A stretch of 15,490 bases of DNA from Fidelibacterota bacterium UBA7301 (GTDB taxonomy: Bacteria; Fidelibacterota; Marinisomatia; Marinisomatales; TCS55): positions 1 through 15,490 of the forward strand of contig DKQT01000022.1 of assembly GCA_002471845.1 (NCBI GenBank). The letters run 5' to 3'. Positions within the stretch are counted from its first letter, which is position 1; every line of letters starts with the position of its first letter. The notes under the pieces were generated by a model. The model worked only from the letters and a program-made list of their open reading frames with translations, was not told the DNA's origin and searched no databases. Shown one piece after another: positions 1 through 6,981 of this stretch. The translations under genes and the position numbers were made by a program.

Positions 1-24
1 TGTGGTCACTGAGATTGTAGAATA
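1..24 (+). repeat. Terminal direct repeat, left copy (tuf 3' end)
   Basis: These 24 bases recur exactly at 15467-15490, the last bases of the window. Both copies encode the EF-Tu C-terminus in the same frame. The match stops at the window edges, so the true repeat is probably the whole tuf gene or much of it. Confidence 0.9.
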
Positions 25-25
25 G
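1..25 (+). CDS. tuf: Elongation factor Tu, 3' end only (first tuf copy)
   Basis: Only the last seven codons and the stop are present. They read V-V-T-E-I-V-E followed by TAG at 23-25, a usual EF-Tu C-terminus. The 24 bases at 1-24 are identical to 15467-15490, the end of the nearly complete tuf at the right edge, so this is the tail of a second tuf copy or the same gene seen again. The stop codon overlaps the AGGAG ribosome binding site of rpmG, so the two genes are tightly linked. A tuf gene upstream of rpmG, tRNA-Trp and secE is a common bacterial order (tufB position), which supports two copies. Confidence 0.85.
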
Positions 26-36
26 GAGACTCTTAG

Positions 37-201
37 ATGGCTGGTAATAGCAAACGTGCAATAATTCAGCTGGAAAGTACAGCTGGAACCGGTTACCGTT
101 ATACAGTGGCTAAAAGTAAACGTCTGCATCCCGAACGCGTGGAATATCGTAAATACGATCCAGTTGTTCGTAAGCATGTCATCTTCAAAGAGACCAAATA
201 A
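37..201 (+). CDS. rpmG: Large ribosomal subunit protein bL33
   Basis: This 54-residue protein is bL33, a small protein of the 50S subunit near the E site. It begins MAGNSKRAIIQLESTAGTGY and contains the family segment Y-D-P-V-V-R-K-H-V near residues 40-48, ending in K-E-T-K. Length is normal (50-55 residues). It has no cysteines, so it is the zinc-free form; zinc-binding L33 has two CxxC pairs. The ATG at 37 is preceded by AGGAG at 24-28, which overlaps the tuf stop codon. It is followed by a hairpin and tRNA-Trp, the same order as in many tufB-secE regions. Confidence 0.95.
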   Translation: MAGNSKRAIIQLESTAGTGYRYTVAKSKRLHPERVEYRKYDPVVRKHVIFKETK

Positions 202-216
202 ATCTTCCTGAAATAT

Positions 217-245
217 TGCCAGCTGTCCTAATGGGGTGGCTGGCA
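217..245 (+). terminator. Hairpin between rpmG and tRNA-Trp; weak terminator or processing site
   Basis: TGCCAGC (217-223) pairs with GCTGGCA (239-245). Three G-U wobbles and two G-C pairs then extend the stem to 12 bp, closing a five-base loop at 229-233. The bases that follow are GTTTC, not a long T run, so efficient intrinsic termination is doubtful. It lies 15 nt after the rpmG stop and 9 nt before the mature tRNA, so it could be a partial terminator, an mRNA 3' stabiliser for tuf-rpmG, or a nuclease site that helps release the tRNA 5' side. Confidence 0.4.
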
Positions 246-254
246 GTTTCATAA

Positions 255-327
255 AGGAGTGTAGCTCAATTGGTAGAGCACCGGTCTCCAAAACCGGGGG
301 TTGCAGGTTCAAGTCCTGTCACTCCTG
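255..327 (+). tRNA. trpT: tRNA-Trp (anticodon CCA)
   Basis: A full 73-nt cloverleaf can be folded. The acceptor stem is AGGAGTG (255-261) with CACTCCT (320-326) and discriminator G327. The D stem is GCTC (264-267) with GAGC (276-279). The anticodon stem CCGGT/ACCGG (281-285/293-297) closes the loop C-T-C-C-A-A-A with anticodon CCA at 288-290. The T stem GCAGG/CCTGT (303-307/315-319) closes a TTCAAGT loop. The 3' CCA is not encoded (the next bases are CAA), so it must be added by the CCA-adding enzyme. Discriminator G and anticodon CCA fit tryptophan. It appears to be cotranscribed with secE and nusG. Confidence 0.97.
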
Positions 328-330
328 CAA

Positions 331-361
331 AAATTGAAAACTGAATTTGAGAATTCAATTT
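331..361 (+). repeat. AT-rich inverted repeat between tRNA-Trp and secE
   Basis: AAATTGAA (331-338) is the exact complement of TTCAATTT (354-361), with 15 nt between. A competing smaller hairpin, TGAATT (342-347) with AATTCA (352-357) and a four-base loop, lies inside it. Both are weak AT-only or nearly AT-only stems. They may mark the 3' processing site of the tRNA in the polycistronic transcript, or be chance in AT-rich DNA. No clear promoter was seen in this 46-nt gap. Confidence 0.3.
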
Positions 362-373
362 AGTTAAAGAATA

Positions 374-553
374 ATGAACAAGATTAAAAAGTTTTTTTCC
401 GATGTTAGATTTGAGATGAAAAAAGTATCATGGCCCAATTGGGATGAATTAAAAGGATCTACATTTGTGGTTATCTCCTTCTCAATTTTAATCAGTGTAT
501 TTCTGTTTTTTATTGATAGAATTCTCGCAACCGTCTTGCAGGTCATTCTTTAA
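374..553 (+). CDS. secE: Preprotein translocase subunit SecE
   Basis: This 59-residue protein is SecE, the small essential subunit that clamps SecY in the inner-membrane export channel. It shows the family signature E-M-K-K-V-S-W-P-N-W-D-E-L at residues 14-26 on a cytoplasmic amphipathic helix, then one membrane segment at about 31-50 (FVVISFSILISVFLFFI). It is the short single-span form, not the three-span E. coli form. The ATG at 374 lacks a convincing Shine-Dalgarno site (only AAAGA upstream). The stop is three bases before the nusG ATG, so the usual secE-nusG coupling holds. Confidence 0.96.
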   Translation: MNKIKKFFSDVRFEMKKVSWPNWDELKGSTFVVISFSILISVFLFFIDRILATVLQVIL

Positions 554-556
554 GCT

Positions 557-1084
557 ATGAATTGGTATACCCTCAGAGTTATTTCCGGTAAGGAAAAAAA
601 GGTCCGCGATAATGTTCTTTTTGAATTGGATTTTCAAGGTCTTGCGGAAGAGGTAGGGGACGTCCTGGTACCTTCTGAAAATATTGTTGAAATGAAAGAC
701 GGCAAAAAGAAGGTAAAAAATAGAGTTTTCTTCCCCGGATATATATTAATTCAAATGAGTGAATCCAAGGAAGCGCGATATCTGGTTGAGAATATTTCCG
801 GTGTAATGAACTTCGTGGGGGCCAATGGAGATCCCCAGCCGCTCAAAGAAGATGAAGTTACACGCATTCTGGGTGAAGTAGAAGGCCGTGAAGGCCGTGA
901 GGTTGTTATGGCTCCCTACCGTGTCGGTGATGCTGTAAAAGTAACTGACGGTCCTTTTGCAGATTTCTCAGGCTATGTGAACGAAGTGAATAAGGAAAAA
1001 CAAAAGGTGAAAGTTTCCGTTAGTATTTTTGGCAGACCCACACCGATTGAATTGGATTTTTTACAGGTTGAATTAGAAAAATAG
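557..1084 (+). CDS. nusG: Transcription termination/antitermination factor NusG
   Basis: NusG binds the RNA polymerase clamp and links it to Rho or to the ribosome. The 175-residue protein starts NWYTLRVISGKEKKVRDN (the NGN domain) with the later motif NRVFFPGYILIQM, which is typical of the domain that contacts the beta' clamp helices. After a linker at about residues 108-119 comes a KOW domain with GDAVKVTDGPFADFSGYV, and it ends in L-Q-V-E-L-E-K. Length is usual. There is a tandem 9-nt repeat (881-889 and 890-898) in the linker. No Shine-Dalgarno site is seen in the three-base gap to secE, so translation is probably coupled to secE. Confidence 0.97.
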   Translation: MNWYTLRVISGKEKKVRDNVLFELDFQGLAEEVGDVLVPSENIVEMKDGKKKVKNRVFFPGYILIQMSESKEARYLVENISGVMNFVGANGDPQPLKEDEVTRILGEVEGREGREVVMAPYRVGDAVKVTDGPFADFSGYVNEVNKEKQKVKVSVSIFGRPTPIELDFLQVELEK

Positions 1085-1092
1085 GCTAAGTA

Positions 1093-1518
1093 ATGGCAAA
1101 AAAAGTTTCAGGATATATAAAGCTTCAGATTCCCGCCGGACAAGCAAACCCGGCACCACCGGTTGGACCTGCGTTAGGTCAACAGGGTGTCAATATTATG
1201 GAATTCTGTAAAGCATTTAACGCTGCGACCCAGGACCAGGCCGGCATGATCATTCCCGTTGTAATTACAGTTTATGTCGATCGTAGTTTCACCTTTATAA
1301 CGAAAACGCCTCCGGCAGCAGTATTATTGAAGAAAAAAGCAGGTGTTCCAAAAGGTTCCGGTGAACCCAACCGTGAAAAGGTGGGTAAGGTATCAGAAGC
1401 AGACCTGCGGGAAATTGCCAAAATCAAGATGGTAGATTTAAATGCCAATTCAGTTGAAATGGCGATGGAAATGATCCGCGGAACCGCCCGCAGTATGGGA
1501 TTAGAGGTACAAGGTTAA
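1093..1518 (+). CDS. rplK: Large ribosomal subunit protein uL11
   Basis: L11 binds the GTPase-associated region of 23S rRNA and helps the action of translational GTPases and the stringent factor. The 141-residue protein has the usual length and both domains. The N-terminal domain contains P-A-P-P-V-G-P-A-L-G-Q-Q-G-V-N (residues 21-35), the proline-rich site that thiopeptides contact with rRNA. The C-terminal rRNA-binding domain includes T-P-P-A-A-V-L-L-K-K and ends in G-T-A-R-S-M-G-L. It begins eight bases after nusG, so an E. coli-type separate L1-binding leader has no room between the genes; any such site would lie inside nusG or the first rplK codons. Its stop overlaps the rplA start by one base. 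Confidence 0.98.
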   Translation: MAKKVSGYIKLQIPAGQANPAPPVGPALGQQGVNIMEFCKAFNAATQDQAGMIIPVVITVYVDRSFTFITKTPPAAVLLKKKAGVPKGSGEPNREKVGKVSEADLREIAKIKMVDLNANSVEMAMEMIRGTARSMGLEVQG

Positions 1519-2204
1519 TGAAAATTTCAAAGAATCAAAAAGTAGCCCACGCTAAATTAGACCGGATGAAGGAATATTCCCTGGAGGATGCGGTCAAATT
1601 GGTTAAAGAAATGAAATTTGTCAATTTTGATGAATCAGTTGATTTGGCCATCAATTTGGGTGTTGATCCCCGTCATGCAGACCAGAATATTCGCGTAACA
1701 ACAACATTACCCTACGGCACAGGTAAAGAAATAAAAGTACTGGTGGTTACCCAGGGCCCCAAAGAAAAAGAAGCCCAGGAAGCCGGCGCTGATTATGTAG
1801 GTAAAGAATTCCTTGAAAAACTCAAAAGTGGTTGGGATGAAGTGGATAAAATCATCGCTACACCGGATATGATGCCGGAATTGGGCAAGCTGGGTAAAAT
1901 CCTCGGCCCGAAAGGGCTGATGCCAAATCCAAAAAGTGGCACTATTACCATGGATGTGGCCAGTGCTGTAAAAGAGTTAAAAGCGGGTAAAATTGAACTT
2001 CGTGTTGAGAAAACGGGTATTGTCCATACCCAATGCGGAAAAAGTTCATTTGAGGAAAGTGCATTGGTTGAAAATATCCGTACCATTTACGAAACTGTGA
2101 TGAAAGCCAAGCCCTCTTCAGTTAAAGGAACATACTTTAAAAAGATGAGTGTTTCTTCCACAATGGGGCCTGGAATTAAAGTTGATCAAGGAAGCATCAG
2201 GTAA
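1518..2204 (+). CDS. rplA: Large ribosomal subunit protein uL1
   Basis: L1 forms the mobile stalk that moves deacylated tRNA out of the E site; in many bacteria it also represses its own operon. The 228-residue protein shows family blocks V-D-L-A-I-N-L-G-V-D-P-R (about residues 41-52), G-P-K-G-L-M-P-N-P-K-S-G-T (about 130-142), K-A-G-K-I-E-L-R-V-E-K-T (about 155-166) and a C-terminal G-P-G-I-K-V-D. Length fits (225-235). The ATG shares its first base with the last base of the rplK stop (TAATG), which suggests translational coupling and equal output of L11 and L1. Confidence 0.98.
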   Translation: MKISKNQKVAHAKLDRMKEYSLEDAVKLVKEMKFVNFDESVDLAINLGVDPRHADQNIRVTTTLPYGTGKEIKVLVVTQGPKEKEAQEAGADYVGKEFLEKLKSGWDEVDKIIATPDMMPELGKLGKILGPKGLMPNPKSGTITMDVASAVKELKAGKIELRVEKTGIVHTQCGKSSFEESALVENIRTIYETVMKAKPSSVKGTYFKKMSVSSTMGPGIKVDQGSIR

Positions 2205-2208
2205 GTAA

Positions 2209-2727
2209 ATGCCGAATACAAAAAATATTCAACAAGTAGAAGTATTAACCGAAAAACTCGGCAAAGCAAAAGCAGTTTACATTACCGAATATCTTGGGCT
2301 TAATGTTGAAGATATTACTGAGCTTCGCCGGGAATTTCATGCTAATGATGTGGAATACCAAGTGGCGAAAAATACACTGTTAAAACTAGCGGCACAGAAT
2401 AATGAATTGGAAGGATTGGATCAATACTTAAGCGGTCCAACGGCAATAGCCCTTTCATATGATGATCCAACCAGCCCGGCGCGTGTCCTGAAAAAATTTA
2501 CGAAAGACCACGATTTGCCTGAAGTCAAAGGCATCGTGTTTGATGGGGATGTTTTGGAAGGCAGTAAATTCAAACGCATCGCTGAAATGCCGAACAAGGA
2601 AGAATTACTGGCGAAATTTGCCGCCCTCTTACAATCCCCGCTAACCAAATTGGTGTGGGCGCTGAAATCGCCAATGACCGATGTGGGAAATGCATTAAGA
2701 AATTTAAAAGACCAAAAATCTAATTAA
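2209..2727 (+). CDS. rplJ: Large ribosomal subunit protein uL10
   Basis: L10 is the stalk base: its N-terminal domain binds 23S rRNA beside L11 and its C-terminal helix carries L7/L12 dimers. The 172-residue protein shows Y-I-T-E-Y-L-G-L (about 24-31), L-R-R-E-F and V-A-K-N-T-L-L-K (about 53-60), and a C-terminal part with L-L-Q-S-P-L-T-K-L-V-W-A-L. Only four bases separate it from rplA, so the long leader where the L10-L12 complex represses the E. coli operon is absent as intergenic DNA. The Shine-Dalgarno signal is poor (AGG beside the start, or AAGGA at 2188-2192, too far), in contrast to rplL. Confidence 0.97.
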   Translation: MPNTKNIQQVEVLTEKLGKAKAVYITEYLGLNVEDITELRREFHANDVEYQVAKNTLLKLAAQNNELEGLDQYLSGPTAIALSYDDPTSPARVLKKFTKDHDLPEVKGIVFDGDVLEGSKFKRIAEMPNKEELLAKFAALLQSPLTKLVWALKSPMTDVGNALRNLKDQKSN

Positions 2728-2736
2728 GAAATAAAT

Positions 2737-2742
2737 AAGGAG
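2737..2742 (+). promoter_or_regulatory. Strong ribosome binding site of rplL
   Basis: AAGGAG lies eight bases before the rplL ATG. Neighbouring genes rplJ, rplK and nusG have weak sites or none, so this one may help L7/L12 be made in several copies per L10, as the ribosome needs. The effect is inferred from the sequence contrast only. Confidence 0.7.
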
Positions 2743-2750
2743 CTAAGACA

Positions 2751-3134
2751 ATGGCTGATACTACCAGAGCTGATGTACTAACCTATCTTGAAAATGCCAA
2801 CATGATGGAAATCTCTGACCTGATCAGTGAGATTGAAGAAAAATTTGGTGTAACCGCTGCAGCCCCTGTTGCTGCTGTCGCTGCAGCTCCCGCTGGAGGC
2901 GGTGAAGCTGCTGAAGAAGAAAAAGACGAATTTGATGTAGTCTTGACTTCTGCCGGTTCATCAAAAATCAATGTGATCAAAGTGGTCCGCACCCTCACAA
3001 GCTTGGGCTTGAAAGAAGCCAAAGAATTGGTTGATAGTGCACCAAAGGCAATTAAAGAAGGTATTTCAAAATCAGAAGCTGAAGAAGTTAAAACACAGCT
3101 TGAAGAAGCCGGTGCTTCGGTCGAACTTAAATAA
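2751..3134 (+). CDS. rplL: Large ribosomal subunit protein bL12 (L7/L12)
   Basis: L12 is the multi-copy stalk protein that recruits EF-G, EF-Tu and other GTPases to the ribosome. The 127-residue protein has an N-terminal dimerisation and L10-binding part (about 1-35), an Ala/Gly/Glu-rich hinge (about 37-60), and the C-terminal factor-binding domain with E-F-D-V-V-L, then K-I-N-V-I-K-V-V-R, G-L-K-E-A-K-E-L-V-D and the closing L-E-E-A-G-A-S-V-E-L-K. Length is usual. A 23-nt gap after rplJ contains a good AAGGAG site. It is followed by the 70-nt gap before rpoB, where many bacteria attenuate or cleave the transcript to make more stalk protein than polymerase. Confidence 0.98.
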   Translation: MADTTRADVLTYLENANMMEISDLISEIEEKFGVTAAAPVAAVAAAPAGGGEAAEEEKDEFDVVLTSAGSSKINVIKVVRTLTSLGLKEAKELVDSAPKAIKEGISKSEAEEVKTQLEEAGASVELK

Positions 3135-3204
3135 ATCGATACCTACACCTATCTTTTTAAAAGATACTATATCGCCCTTTTACACCTTTACAATGGAGGC
3201 TTAA
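3135..3204 (+). other. rplL-rpoB intergenic region with short AT palindrome
   Basis: This 70-nt gap is one of the two largest in the window. It holds a perfect AT-rich palindrome at 3151-3165 (ATCTTTT, one base, AAAAGAT), a pyrimidine-rich stretch, and the rpoB ribosome binding site. The palindrome could form only a weak stem (about five pairs with a five-base loop) and is not followed by a T run, so it is not a convincing terminator. In E. coli the equivalent gap holds an attenuator and an RNase III site; I see no long stem here that could do the same. Confidence 0.4.
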
Positions 3205-3207
3205 TTG
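3195..3207 (+). promoter_or_regulatory. Shine-Dalgarno site and TTG start of rpoB
   Basis: GGAGG at 3195-3199 is five bases before TTG at 3205-3207. An in-frame TAA at 3202-3204 directly precedes the TTG, and there is no ATG or GTG codon nearby in frame, so TTG is the only start that keeps the conserved N-terminus. Confidence 0.88.
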
Positions 3208-6200
3208 GCTACTATACCCAATCCGCACGCCCAGCGTCAATCGTTCCAGAAAACCAAAGCAGAGGTTGAATTTCCTGATCTGTTATCCGTACAGGTTGAT
3301 GCTTTTCAATCTTTTATTCAGGAGCATGTTCCTGAAGACGAACGCAAGAAAATCGGACTTGAGGAAGTATTTACAAATGTGTTTCCTATTGAGGATTCAC
3401 ACCGCAACTATGTCCTTGAGTATAAAAGTTATTTCCTTGGATTAGCTAAATACACACCGGAAGAATGCATGGATCGGGGATTAACCTATTCGGTTCCATT
3501 AAAAGTTCGGCTTGTTCTTCACATCACCAATGAAGATGATCGCAGTAAATACGATCAATCCATCGAGCAAGAAGTGTATTTTGGGAATATTCCTTATATG
3601 ACCCCCAAAGGTACCTTTGTTATCAATGGTGCGGAACGTGTAATTGTTTCCCAGCTGCAACGTTCACCTGGAGTATTTTTTGATCAATCCATCCACCCTA
3701 ACGGCACCAAATTGTTCCAGGCCAGGATCATTCCGTTCCGTGGCTCATGGGTTGACTTTACCACCGATATTAATGATTGTATTTTTACAATTATTGACCG
3801 CCGCAGAAAATTTCCTGCCACCATGTTATTGCGTGCTCTTGGGTATTCAACCAATGCAGATATTTTTCGTGCTTTTGGATGTATTGAAGATATCAAGCTC
3901 AATAAGGAGGATGTTTCCAATGCAATTGGTTGTACAGTTGTTGAAGATGTCATCGACCATGAAACAGGCGAAATTTATATGGAAGGCGGCGCAGAACTGA
4001 CGCAGGATAACATTAATGAATTAAAAGAAGCAAAGATTAAATCTGTGGAAGTAGTGAACCAAAATAAAAATTTCCACTCCATGATGCTATTTAATTCAAT
4101 GATTAAGGATCCGACAAAAAATACGGAAGAAGCTTTAAGCGTTGTTTACCAATTGCTTCGTTCAGGTGAACCGCCAAACTTGGAAACCGCACAAAAATTC
4201 ATTGAGAGAATTTTCTTTAATCCTAAAAAATATGATTTAGGAGAAGTGGGGCGTTACCGTCTTAATCAACAGTTTGGGTTAAATGTACCGGTTGAAGACA
4301 CTGTCCTGACAATGGATGATATTATCCAAGTTGTGAACTTCCTTGTGGATATGCGTAAAGGGGAGAGAGGATCAGATGATATTGACCACTTAGGTAACCG
4401 ACGTGTGAAATCCATTGGCGAACAGCTAACCAACCAATTTTCTGTCGCTTTGAGCCGTATGCTCCGCACAATTTATGAGCGGATGAACCTCCGGGAACAG
4501 GAATCCATCACACCGCAGGATTTGATCAATTCCCGTGTTGTGACAACGGTGATTAACACCTTTTTCGGTACCAGTCAATTGTCCCAATTCGGTGACCAGA
4601 CCAATCCCTTGGCAGAAGTGACTCACAAGCGTCGTATTTCCGCTTTAGGCCCTGGTGGTTTAACACGGGAACGGGCTGGATTTGAAGTTCGAGATGTTCA
4701 CTATACACATTATGGACGTCTATGTCCGATTGAAACACCTGAAGGTCCCAACATTGGATTAATATCCTCCCTGGCTTTATTGGCCAAAGTTAACCGCCAT
4801 GGTTTTATTGAAGCACCCTACCGCAAAGTAAATGTAAAAAATGGAAATGCTTATGCAACACACACGGTTAAATATCTTTCTGCTGATGATGAAGACCGCG
4901 TAATGATTGCACAATCGGATGAAGAATTGGGCAAAGATGATATTTTAATCAATGAACATATTCGCGCTCGGATCAAAGGTGATTTCCCGATTGTAACTCC
5001 GGATCAAGTACAGTACATGGATGTAGCGCCGAACCAGATTTTATCGGTTGCAGCTTCATTGATTCCGTTTTTAGAACATGATGATGCAAACCGGGCTTTG
5101 ATGGGTTCAAATATGCAGCGTCAAAGCGTGCCGTTGATGAGACCAGATGCACCCATCGTCGGGACCGGACTGGAAACTAAAGCTGCCACGGATTCACGAT
5201 CAGCCGTTATTGCGCCTGTTGGTGGCCGCGTTCACTATGTTGATTCAGAAAAAATTGTGATTCGCACTTATGATGTACCGGAAGACTTGACATTAATCGA
5301 GGGAGAGAATCTAGTTTCTGTATATATGAGAAAGTTTAAGCGGACTAACCAGAACACCTGTCAAAACCAGCGTCCGATTGTTTCCGAAGGTGAAAGAGTT
5401 GAAAAAGGACAGCCCATAGCTGATGGAACATCAACTGAGAATGGTGAACTCGCATTAGGGAAAAATGTTACCGTTGCCTTTATGCCTTGGCGTGGTTACA
5501 ATTTTGAGGATGCGATTGTTATCAGCGAACGCTTGGTTAAAGAAGATATGTTTTCCAGTGTGCACATCAATGAGATTGAACTGGAAGTCCGTGACACTAA
5601 GAGTGGGGAAGAAGAACTTACAGCTGAAATTCCCAATGTTGGTGAAGACGCTACTAAGGAATTAGACGATCGTGGAATTATAAGGCTTGGTGCAAAAGTC
5701 CGCGATGGGGATATTTTAATCGGTAAGGTAACGCCCAAGGGTGAAACGGATCCAACACCAGAAGAAAAACTGCTGCGGGCCATTTTTGGTGAAAAAGCTG
5801 GAGAAGTAAAAGATGCTTCTAAACGGGCCGATACCGGTATAAGAGGTGTTGTGATCGGTACAAAATTGTTTGAAAAAAGGAGTAAAACCGCACGTTCCGA
5901 AGAAAAGAAAAATATCATTGAAATTCAGAAGAAGACATCCATCCGTAAAAAGGAATTGAAAGAGTCACGGGATGAAAAATTGATGGTGTTACTCAAAGAT
6001 CAAGTGTCGGATGGGATTCGTGATATTTCTTCTGGCCGAACTTTGATCAAAAAGGGCACAAAGCTAACTGCAAAACGTCTGAATACTTATAACTTGGAAC
6101 GCTTTGCTCAGGATGCTTCCTGGGTCGACGATAAACAGATTTGGAGAAGGATTAAAGCCGTTTGGCGTTCATTCTGGAAAGAATGGCGGATTATTGAAGA

Positions 6201-6981
6201 AACACTCGAAAAAGAAGTTTTCAAACTACGTGTTGGCGATGAACTGCAACCTGGAATTTTGAAGCTGGCAAAAGTTGATATTGCAAACAAACGTAAAATT
6301 CAAGTTGGTGATAAAATGGCTGGCCGTCACGGCAACAAAGGTGTAGTAGCCACCGTTGTTCCGGAAGAAGATATGCCATTCCTTGAAAATGGTACACCGG
6401 TTGATGTTGTATTAAATCCATTAGGAGTTCCTTCCCGGATGAATTTGGGCCAGTTGTATGAAACCATGTTAGGCTGGGCAGGTGAATTACTTGGGGTGAA
6501 ATATTCCACACCTGTGTTTAACGGTGCTACACCTGATGAAGTAGAAGCTGAATTGAAAAAAGCCGGACTGCCCGTTACAGGGAAAACAACCTTAATAGAT
6601 GGCCGAACGGGTGAGAAACTGGAAAATCCAGTTACTGTTGGAAACATTTATATGATGAAGTTGAGTCATATGGTGGATGATAAAATGCACGCCCGTTCTA
6701 CCGGTCCTTATTCACTCGTTACCCAGCAGCCCTTGGGCGGTAAAGCACAATTTGGCGGACAACGGTTCGGTGAAATGGAATGCTGGGCATTGGAAGCATA
6801 TGGTGCTGCCCATACCTTGCAGGAAATATTAACAGTTAAATCTGATGACGTAGATGGCCGATCCAAAGTATACAACTCAATCGTAAAAGGTGAGGACTTG
6901 CCTCCATTTGGTGTTCCTGAGTCGTTTAATGTACTCATAAAGGAATTGCAGGGACTTAGCTTAGACATCGAATTAGACTAA
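3205..6981 (+). CDS. rpoB: DNA-directed RNA polymerase subunit beta
   Basis: RpoB forms one pincer of RNA polymerase and part of the active centre. The 1258-residue protein is full length. The rifampicin region runs from about residue 456 to 482 and keeps Q461, D464, H474, R477 and S479 (E. coli 513, 516, 526, 529, 531), but has G463 where E. coli has M515. The catalytic-centre lysines K1037 and K1045 (E. coli K1065, K1073) lie in V-G-D-K-M-A-G-R-H-G-N-K-G. An insert at about 893-1004, at the E. coli beta-SI2 site, includes tryptophans 973, 980, 987 and 994 at seven-residue spacing. The C-terminus has the usual G-G-K-A-Q-F-G-G-Q-R-F-G-E-M-E. Start is TTG with a strong GGAGG. The stop is in the same frame as rpoC. 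Confidence 0.98.
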   Translation: MATIPNPHAQRQSFQKTKAEVEFPDLLSVQVDAFQSFIQEHVPEDERKKIGLEEVFTNVFPIEDSHRNYVLEYKSYFLGLAKYTPEECMDRGLTYSVPLKVRLVLHITNEDDRSKYDQSIEQEVYFGNIPYMTPKGTFVINGAERVIVSQLQRSPGVFFDQSIHPNGTKLFQARIIPFRGSWVDFTTDINDCIFTIIDRRRKFPATMLLRALGYSTNADIFRAFGCIEDIKLNKEDVSNAIGCTVVEDVIDHETGEIYMEGGAELTQDNINELKEAKIKSVEVVNQNKNFHSMMLFNSMIKDPTKNTEEALSVVYQLLRSGEPPNLETAQKFIERIFFNPKKYDLGEVGRYRLNQQFGLNVPVEDTVLTMDDIIQVVNFLVDMRKGERGSDDIDHLGNRRVKSIGEQLTNQFSVALSRMLRTIYERMNLREQESITPQDLINSRVVTTVINTFFGTSQLSQFGDQTNPLAEVTHKRRISALGPGGLTRERAGFEVRDVHYTHYGRLCPIETPEGPNIGLISSLALLAKVNRHGFIEAPYRKVNVKNGNAYATHTVKYLSADDEDRVMIAQSDEELGKDDILINEHIRARIKGDFPIVTPDQVQYMDVAPNQILSVAASLIPFLEHDDANRALMGSNMQRQSVPLMRPDAPIVGTGLETKAATDSRSAVIAPVGGRVHYVDSEKIVIRTYDVPEDLTLIEGENLVSVYMRKFKRTNQNTCQNQRPIVSEGERVEKGQPIADGTSTENGELALGKNVTVAFMPWRGYNFEDAIVISERLVKEDMFSSVHINEIELEVRDTKSGEEELTAEIPNVGEDATKELDDRGIIRLGAKVRDGDILIGKVTPKGETDPTPEEKLLRAIFGEKAGEVKDASKRADTGIRGVVIGTKLFEKRSKTARSEEKKNIIEIQKKTSIRKKELKESRDEKLMVLLKDQVSDGIRDISSGRTLIKKGTKLTAKRLNTYNLERFAQDASWVDDKQIWRRIKAVWRSFWKEWRIIEETLEKEVFKLRVGDELQPGILKLAKVDIANKRKIQVGDKMAGRHGNKGVVATVVPEEDMPFLENGTPVDVVLNPLGVPSRMNLGQLYETMLGWAGELLGVKYSTPVFNGATPDEVEAELKKAGLPVTGKTTLIDGRTGEKLENPVTVGNIYMMKLSHMVDDKMHARSTGPYSLVTQQPLGGKAQFGGQRFGEMECWALEAYGAAHTLQEILTVKSDDVDGRSKVYNSIVKGEDLPPFGVPESFNVLIKELQGLSLDIELD

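Noticed and set aside
3151..3165. AT palindrome between rplL and rpoB as an intrinsic terminator
   Set aside because: The stem is short and AT-only apart from one C-G pair, and no T run follows; termination here would also cut off rpoBC.
5496..5918. Antisense ORF of 140 codons inside rpoB, with several similar ones in rpoB and rpoC
   Set aside because: All are low-complexity shadows of conserved polymerase codons and match no recognisable protein.
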